From the NCBI GenBank assembly GCA_002457055.1, contig NTKT01000009.1:1-64000 (forward strand): DNA of 64,000 nt. Reading direction: 5' to 3'. The notes beneath the pieces are model-generated. The model saw nothing but the letters and a program-made list of their open reading frames with translations. It ran no database searches and was not told the DNA's origin. The DNA is from Rhodobacteraceae bacterium MED-G08. GTDB taxonomy: Bacteria; Pseudomonadota; Alphaproteobacteria; Rhodobacterales; Rhodobacteraceae. This document shows positions 58,916 through 64,000 of this stretch, in pieces (the stretch's first letter is position 1; every line of letters starts with the position of its first letter). The translations under genes and the position numbers were made by a program.

Positions 58916-59914
58916 TTGAACAAAAGTGCATATCGTATAGGATTTTTAATTTTCGATGGCTTTCCAATGGCTTGCCTGACATCTGTAATAGAGCCCTTGA
59001 GAGCGTCGAATGAAATCTCAAATACTAATAGCTTTGAATGGAAATTATACTCTGAAGATGAGCACAAGGTCAAAGCCAGTGCAAACGTATCATTTGAGAC
59101 TGATGGACGAATTACAGAAGTAGAAAAATTAGACGCCTTAATTTTACTATCACCTCCAAGTGCGCAGTTTTCAAATAGCAGAACTGTTGGTGTCTTGAGA
59201 AAATTAGAGAGACATGGCTGCACACTAGGCGCTGTGTCTGGAGGAGTTTTTTTATTAGCAAAAGCTAAAGTTCGTCTGGACATTAGATACTCTGTGCATT
59301 GGTGTTATGCTGCTGCTTTTGCAAACCAATTTCCAAACAATATTTCATCTGAACAGGTAATAGAAACGGACAAAAATATAATAACAGCGTCAGGCGCGGC
59401 CGCGGCATTTGATCTTGCGCTGTTACTGATAAGTGCGAGGTTAGGATCAAGTACAGCAGCGGAGGTTGCATGTTGGTTTCAGCACCCAATTATGAGGAAC
59501 CAAGACGTAAAACAAATTATTCCCAGTTTGAGTGAGTTCGAAGGGTCAGAGGAGATGCCTGAAATAGCTCAGAAAGCAATTTCGCTTGTAAATAAAAAAA
59601 TCAATTATCCTCTCCAAGTGAATGATATTGCTGATGAAATTGGGATTACTTCTCGACATTTATCTAGGATCTTTAAGGAGTCAACGGGTGAAAGCCCTCG
59701 GCAATATTTTCGAAAACTCAGGGTAAATGCTGCGCGGCAAATGGTACTGTATACAAACGAAAAGATAGGTAAAATTGCTATATCAGTCGGATTTCCAAGT
59801 GCGTCTATTTTACGTCGCCATTACATTGATTTATTCTCTTTATCTCCAGAGGAAGAACGAAAAAGAGTGAATTTATTTAGAGTTAAAGACAACTCTCCAA
59901 TACCAGCGACCTAA
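58916..59914 (+). CDS. GlxA/GbdR-type AraC-family regulator
   Basis: A 332-residue regulator with an N-terminal DJ-1/PfpI-like domain (about 8-180) and a C-terminal AraC double helix-turn-helix (about 225-320, including ITSRHLSRIFKESTGESPRQYF). The start is a TTG at 58916, which gives the expected lead-in to the first strand; no ATG is available there and no ribosome site is clear. GbdR of this family activates sarcosine and dimethylglycine genes in Pseudomonas. It abuts the convergent soxG with no gap, so control of the sox operon is a reasonable inference. Confidence 0.87.
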   Translation: MNKSAYRIGFLIFDGFPMACLTSVIEPLRASNEISNTNSFEWKLYSEDEHKVKASANVSFETDGRITEVEKLDALILLSPPSAQFSNSRTVGVLRKLERHGCTLGAVSGGVFLLAKAKVRLDIRYSVHWCYAAAFANQFPNNISSEQVIETDKNIITASGAAAAFDLALLLISARLGSSTAAEVACWFQHPIMRNQDVKQIIPSLSEFEGSEEMPEIAQKAISLVNKKINYPLQVNDIADEIGITSRHLSRIFKESTGESPRQYFRKLRVNAARQMVLYTNEKIGKIAISVGFPSASILRRHYIDLFSLSPEEERKRVNLFRVKDNSPIPAT

Positions 59915-60475
59915 TCAAATCACTGCCTTCAACGCCGTTACAATCGCATGATGCAAAGAATTAGCAGCAGATCTTGGACCTAAAATAGTGACATTAGTCA
60001 AATCACGGCAGATTAGAAAACAACCCATATGATCCATTTGACAGCGCGTGACTTCTCCACCTTTGAAAGCTGGGACATCTACGTTACACAAAAGAGCGAG
60101 TGGTGATGCCAATTCTTGGCCGTTTAAATCAAATCTACACCATGCGTCCGTTTGCTCAGTTACTGATGCCTTTCCGTTAGAAATTTCAGTGAGCTCACCA
60201 GCCAAGTCTTCATGGGTTTCCACAGAGGCTTCAATTAACCATTGAGACGGACCTATCCAAAATGAAGAAATTTTGCCAAAATTAGACGACATAATATCTG
60301 GAAGTGAACCCTGTATAAACTGCTCAATGATTTTCCTTGCATCACCTTCAGTTCCTTTTCGTAAAGTAAATGACGCCAACGAAAAGGAGGTAATTTCTGA
60401 GAGAGTATATAAGCCAAACTCCTCACTCAACGGTTTTGTGTTTCCTAGCGGTGATATGGGATTTAAATTATGCAC
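59915..60475 (-). CDS. soxG: Sarcosine oxidase gamma subunit
   Basis: A 186-residue small subunit of heterotetrameric sarcosine oxidase. Segments GPSQWLIEAS, DQTDAWCRFDLNG-like TEQTDAWCRFDLNG and the C-terminal LHHAIVTAL fit the family. The start is a GTG at 60475, overlapping the soxA stop by eight bases. Its stop codon lies directly against that of the convergent regulator. Confidence 0.9.
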   Translation of the reverse strand: MHNLNPISPLGNTKPLSEEFGLYTLSEITSFSLASFTLRKGTEGDARKIIEQFIQGSLPDIMSSNFGKISSFWIGPSQWLIEASVETHEDLAGELTEISNGKASVTEQTDAWCRFDLNGQELASPLALLCNVDVPAFKGGEVTRCQMDHMGCFLICRDLTNVTILGPRSAANSLHHAIVTALKAVI

Positions 60476-63425
60476 GTAAACGCTCTCCTTCTGGATCTAT
60501 AAAGTGAGCACTTACAACCTGGACATTATGATCCTGCCCCGTAAGTGGACTAACAAGACGCACTACTTCTCCAATTCGAGTATCGCCTGCCTTTAAAAAT
60601 CCTATTCCAATATGGCAATTTAAATTCGGCGAAAAGCATGCTGATGTTATATAACCTTGGTCATGCGCTGCATCCACTGGACTGCCAGTACTCATTAAAT
60701 GCGATCCCGCAGGAACTCGATCATTTTTATTTACAGGCATAAAGCCAACCAATTTCAAAGCATCCTGAGTGTTAAGACCTTCACGCTCTGACATAACGGA
60801 TCCAATGCTATCCTTCTTTTTCGAGACCATTCTGCCCATTCCTAGATTTAATGCAGAGGTAGTTCCGTTTAGTTCGTTTCCTGCCGCATGTCCTTTTTCG
60901 ATACGCATTACTCCTAGAGCCTCAGTGCCGTAAGGGACTATATCAAATTCCTCTCCAGCCTTCATTATTTCACGTATTAATGAGTCACCATATCGGGTGG
61001 GTACTGCCAGCTCATAAGCTAACTCCCCAGAAAAAGAGATCCTAAACAACCTAGCTCTGAGACCCCCGCAAACAGTAATCTGTCCGCACGCCATAAAGGG
61101 GAATCCCTCGTTCGATATGTCATATTCTTTATCGACAATTTTTCTTAATACACTTCGGCTGTTGGGCCCTGCGATAGCGAATTGAGCCCAAGCTTCTGTG
61201 GTAGAAATTAACTGAACATCCATTTTTGGGTACAAGCATTGTCTAACAAATTCCATGTGTCGATAAACTGATACAGCATTTGCAGTTGTCGTCGTTACAA
61301 CAAAATGATTTTCATCTAAGCGAGCTGCAGTCCCATCGTCCAAAGCGATACCATCCTCTCTCAGCATCAAACCATAACGCGTTTTACCAATCGCTAACTG
61401 TGCAAATCCATTACAATAAATTAAATTAAGAAAGCTAGCAGCGTCTTTTCCTTGTACATCGACCTTTCCCAAGGTGGTTACATCACATACTCCAACTGAT
61501 TTTCTGGTTTGAAGAACCTCACGATCTACCGATTGCCGCCAATGAGTTTCACCCTTTTCTGGGAACCATTGCGCACGCATCCACATTCCAACCTCTACAA
61601 AAACAGCCCCCTTTTCTTCAGCCCATATATGGCTTGGGGTTTTCCTGACAGGCCTAAAGTCCTTATCACGTGATCTGCCAGCAAACGCACCAATGGCTGT
61701 TGGGGTATATGGTGGCCGATAAATAGTTGTTCCGACTTCTGGAATTGGCTTGCCAAGTAGATTAGCCATTATTGCTAGACCAGAGATATTCGCTGTTTTT
61801 CCTTGGTCGGTTGCCATCCCTAAAGTCGTATACCTTTTTAAATGTTCAACAGAGGTAAAATTTTCTTGCTTTGCTAGCTTTATGTCTTTTGCCGTCACAT
61901 CATTTTGCTGATCAACCCATCCTCTAGAAGTGCCCTGTACCATCCAGAAGGGCTCTATAGCTAACTCGTCATCTCCCTGTGTTTTCGGCAAATCAATTTT
62001 TTTGGATTTTACGTTCAATTTATCTAGTGCTTGTTTTGCCGACTCATAGCCAGACCTTATAACATCTTCTAATTCCATAAAGCCATTTGCTGAGCCTGCT
62101 ATGAGCATACCGCTTGGACTATTATCATCAGGAATGAATGACTGAATAGCTTCATTCCAGATTGGGCGTCCACGATGATGACTGCTTATATGAATGTTAG
62201 GGTTCCATCCACCGGATACACCCAGAGCTCCACATTTTACAGTCCTTTGGGTGCCATCCTCGTGTTTTATATTGATACTATCCAGACCTAAGCGGCCATT
62301 AGTATTAGACACAACAGAATTTGAAAATGTTTCATAGTCAGGAGAGTCAATTTTTTGCTTTCTTGTATCAATAACAGCTGCAACATTTACACCTTTATTA
62401 ATGAGCGCGCGCGCAGTCTGATGGCCATCATTATTATTTGTAAAGATTGCCACATTTTGATTAGGCGTTACCGCCCACCTGTTAACATAGTTTCGAATAG
62501 CGCCTGATAACATTATACCGGGTCGGTCGTTATTCTCGAAAACTATTGATCTTTCAGTAGCACCGGAACAAAGTATGGTTTGCTTCGTGTAAATTCGCCA
62601 AAGTATTTGCCTGGGCTTTCCAGGATCTGGAGTTTTAAGATGATCCGAAACACGCTCAACTGCTCCGTAAATACCATGATCAAATGCACCAATAACTGTT
62701 GTTCGAGTAAGAACCCTCACATTTTTAAAACTACACAACTCGTCAGTAATATCTTGTGCCCATTTACTGCCTGGTTTGTCATCCAAGATATAATTCTCTG
62801 CATTAAGGCGGCCTCCAGTTACAAAGTCCTCATCAACAACAATAACTCTGACACCCGATCTCGCAGCAGTAAGTGCCGCAGACAAGCCAGCCGGACCAGC
62901 TCCGATAACCAAAATATCTGCATGGAGAAAACCTTTGTCATAACAATCTGGGTCTGGCTCCAAAGACGCAGAGCCCAAACCTGCAGCTCGTCGAATTATT
63001 GGTTCATATACCTTTTCCCAAAAAACAGATGGCCACATAAATGTTTTATAATAAAATCCTGCGGTCAAAAAAGGCGCTAGTAGATCATTGATTCCTAAAA
63101 AGTCAAAATTCAAAGAAGGCCAGCAATTTTGTGGATGAGCTACTAGTCCATCATAAAGTTCGGTTGTGGTAGCACGAGAATTAGGTTCTTTGCGACTTCC
63201 AGTCCGCAATTCCACAATTGCATTCGGCTCCTCCGAACCCGCAGATATCATACCCCTTGGCCTATGATATTTGAACGAACGTCCGACTAGCCTTACATCG
63301 TTTGCAAGCAATGCTGACGCGAGTGTATCACCCTCAAACCCTTGCATCGATTGCCCATTAAATTCAAAAGCCCATGGATTTTTACGGTTGATTAGACCAC
63401 CTTCTAATCTATTTTTTTGTGCCAT
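60468..63425 (-). CDS. soxA: Sarcosine oxidase alpha subunit
   Basis: A 985-residue alpha subunit, of normal length. An N-terminal ferredoxin-like part (GFEGDTLASALLANDV) is followed by an NAD-binding domain with VIGAGPAGLSAALTAA (near residue 165), and a C-terminal GcvT/aminomethyltransferase-like half that binds tetrahydrofolate and takes the one-carbon unit. The start is the ATG at 63425, with GAGGG eight bases upstream, and it overlaps the soxD stop. It oxidises sarcosine to glycine together with SoxB. Confidence 0.94.
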   Translation of the reverse strand: MAQKNRLEGGLINRKNPWAFEFNGQSMQGFEGDTLASALLANDVRLVGRSFKYHRPRGMISAGSEEPNAIVELRTGSRKEPNSRATTTELYDGLVAHPQNCWPSLNFDFLGINDLLAPFLTAGFYYKTFMWPSVFWEKVYEPIIRRAAGLGSASLEPDPDCYDKGFLHADILVIGAGPAGLSAALTAARSGVRVIVVDEDFVTGGRLNAENYILDDKPGSKWAQDITDELCSFKNVRVLTRTTVIGAFDHGIYGAVERVSDHLKTPDPGKPRQILWRIYTKQTILCSGATERSIVFENNDRPGIMLSGAIRNYVNRWAVTPNQNVAIFTNNNDGHQTARALINKGVNVAAVIDTRKQKIDSPDYETFSNSVVSNTNGRLGLDSINIKHEDGTQRTVKCGALGVSGGWNPNIHISSHHRGRPIWNEAIQSFIPDDNSPSGMLIAGSANGFMELEDVIRSGYESAKQALDKLNVKSKKIDLPKTQGDDELAIEPFWMVQGTSRGWVDQQNDVTAKDIKLAKQENFTSVEHLKRYTTLGMATDQGKTANISGLAIMANLLGKPIPEVGTTIYRPPYTPTAIGAFAGRSRDKDFRPVRKTPSHIWAEEKGAVFVEVGMWMRAQWFPEKGETHWRQSVDREVLQTRKSVGVCDVTTLGKVDVQGKDAASFLNLIYCNGFAQLAIGKTRYGLMLREDGIALDDGTAARLDENHFVVTTTTANAVSVYRHMEFVRQCLYPKMDVQLISTTEAWAQFAIAGPNSRSVLRKIVDKEYDISNEGFPFMACGQITVCGGLRARLFRISFSGELAYELAVPTRYGDSLIREIMKAGEEFDIVPYGTEALGVMRIEKGHAAGNELNGTTSALNLGMGRMVSKKKDSIGSVMSEREGLNTQDALKLVGFMPVNKNDRVPAGSHLMSTGSPVDAAHDQGYITSACFSPNLNCHIGIGFLKAGDTRIGEVVRLVSPLTGQDHNVQVVSAHFIDPEGERLRA

Positions 63426-63426
63426 A

Positions 63427-63708
63427 CTACCGACCCTCTTTGATAGCCACATCGCTGGCCAGTCTGACTTCTGTTATCTCATGACTCACCGTATCGCGTG
63501 TGACCACTAACCAGGATCTATCACCGTATTCGTGGAACCATAGCTCACGATGCACACCGGCAATATTATCGCGAAGGTAGCCATAGTCTACGAAGTGTTC
63601 TAAGGCACTGTCTTCTTGCCAATTTGGACGATTTATCAAATTTGCGTCTCCAAGATACACAAATTCAGAGCTATCGCGTGGTCCCAATAATGGATGATTG
63701 ATAATCAT
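63427..63708 (-). CDS. soxD: Sarcosine oxidase delta subunit lacking the zinc site
   Basis: A 93-residue delta subunit, recognisable by GPRDSSEFVYLG, NRPN and WLVVTRDTVSHEI. In described family members a zinc ion is held by two cysteines of a C-P-x-C-G-P-R motif, a histidine, and a cysteine four residues later. Here the motif reads H5-P-L-L8-G-P-R, the histidine H59 is kept, and the last position is D63. Three of four ligands are therefore changed. AGGAG precedes the ATG. Confidence 0.9.
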   Translation of the reverse strand: MIINHPLLGPRDSSEFVYLGDANLINRPNWQEDSALEHFVDYGYLRDNIAGVHRELWFHEYGDRSWLVVTRDTVSHEITEVRLASDVAIKEGR

Positions 63709-63716
63709 AAGATCTC

Positions 63717-64000
63717 CTAGTGCAAATTTGGCTGGTTACCCATGCCTTTTTCATCGATCATTAATCCTTTGGAAAATCTGTCAAAACGGAAAGCACGTGC
63801 CGTTTTATGAGGCTCTTTGGTTGCCAACAAATGCGCGTACACCCACCCTGAAGCTGGTGTAGCTTTAAAACCACCATAACACCATCCACCATTAAAATAG
63901 AGGCCAGAAATATCAGTTTTATCTATTATTGGAGAACCGTCCATAGACATATCCATTATGCCACCCCACATGCGGAGCAATCTCACTCGACCAAGCATGG
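63717..64000 (-). CDS. soxB: Sarcosine oxidase beta subunit, C-terminal fragment
   Basis: The last 94 or so codons of the FAD/FMN-binding beta subunit; the gene continues past the right edge. Segments WGGIMDMSMDGSPII and NGGWCYGGFKATPASGWVYAHLLA match the SoxB C-terminus, where sarcosine is oxidised. The stop lies eight bases before soxD, giving the operon order soxB-soxD-soxA-soxG. The internal methionine near the window end is not a start. Confidence 0.92.
   Translation of the reverse strand, partial: MLGRVRLLRMWGGIMDMSMDGSPIIDKTDISGLYFNGGWCYGGFKATPASGWVYAHLLATKEPHKTARAFRFDRFSKGLMIDEKGMGNQPNLH

Overview
The window is a piece of chromosome from an AT-rich (about 40% G+C by eye) marine alphaproteobacterium, most likely a pelagic Roseobacter-group (Rhodobacterales) aerobic anoxygenic phototroph. 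The reasons are the purple-bacterial photosynthesis gene cluster in Rhodobacter/Roseobacter order, spheroidenone-type carotenoid genes including crtA, an oxygen-dependent cyclase (acsF) with no bchE in the window, and flanking cyclitol and sarcosine-oxidase genes typical of marine roseobacters.

Region 1 (1-39777) is the photosynthesis gene cluster. On the minus strand crtE-crtF-bchC-bchX-bchY-bchZ-pufQ-pufB-pufA runs off the left edge. Next to it are crtD-crtC (+), tspO and crtI-crtB (-), and crtA-bchI-bchD-bchO (+). A long minus-strand operon follows: bchF-bchN-bchB-bchH-bchL-bchM-lhaA-puhA-puhB-puhC-orf98-acsF-puhE-hemA, with cycA beyond it. Divergent from bchF are aerR/ppaA-ppsR and bchG-MFS-bchP-idi. 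Together they make 5-aminolevulinate, bacteriochlorophyll a, carotenoid, the LH1-reaction centre core with its assembly factors, and a soluble cytochrome c2. Paired PpsR/CrtJ-type palindromes (TGT-N12-ACA, several extended to TGTCA-N8-TGACA) sit at five promoter regions.

Region 2 (39839-43104) holds an unrecognised Rossmann-like protein, a ketopantoate-reductase-family enzyme and an oxalyl-CoA-synthetase-like ligase.

Region 3 (43231-57082) is a divergent cyclitol/sugar catabolic island. On the minus strand are two Gfo/Idh/MocA dehydrogenases, iolG, iolE, iolB and an SDR. On the plus strand are iolC, a second IolB-family isomerase, a class II aldolase (IolJ type), a small secreted protein, an ABC sugar/cyclitol importer (binding protein, permease, ATPase) and an FGGY kinase. 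IolD and IolA are not in the window, so the inositol route is incomplete here.

Region 4 (57198-64000) holds a glycine-amidinotransferase-family enzyme, a UPF0178 protein, a GlxA/GbdR-type regulator and a converging soxB-soxD-soxA-soxG operon for a heterotetrameric sarcosine-oxidase-like enzyme. Its delta subunit has lost most of the expected zinc ligands.

The most interesting points are genes that appear to lack canonical start codons at the expected place (crtA, the FGGY kinase, crtC), the paired operators overlapping start codons, the IolD-less island with two IolB paralogues, the degraded SoxD zinc site, and a PpsR lacking one of its two expected redox cysteines. No RNA genes, CRISPR arrays, insertion sequences or phage genes were seen.
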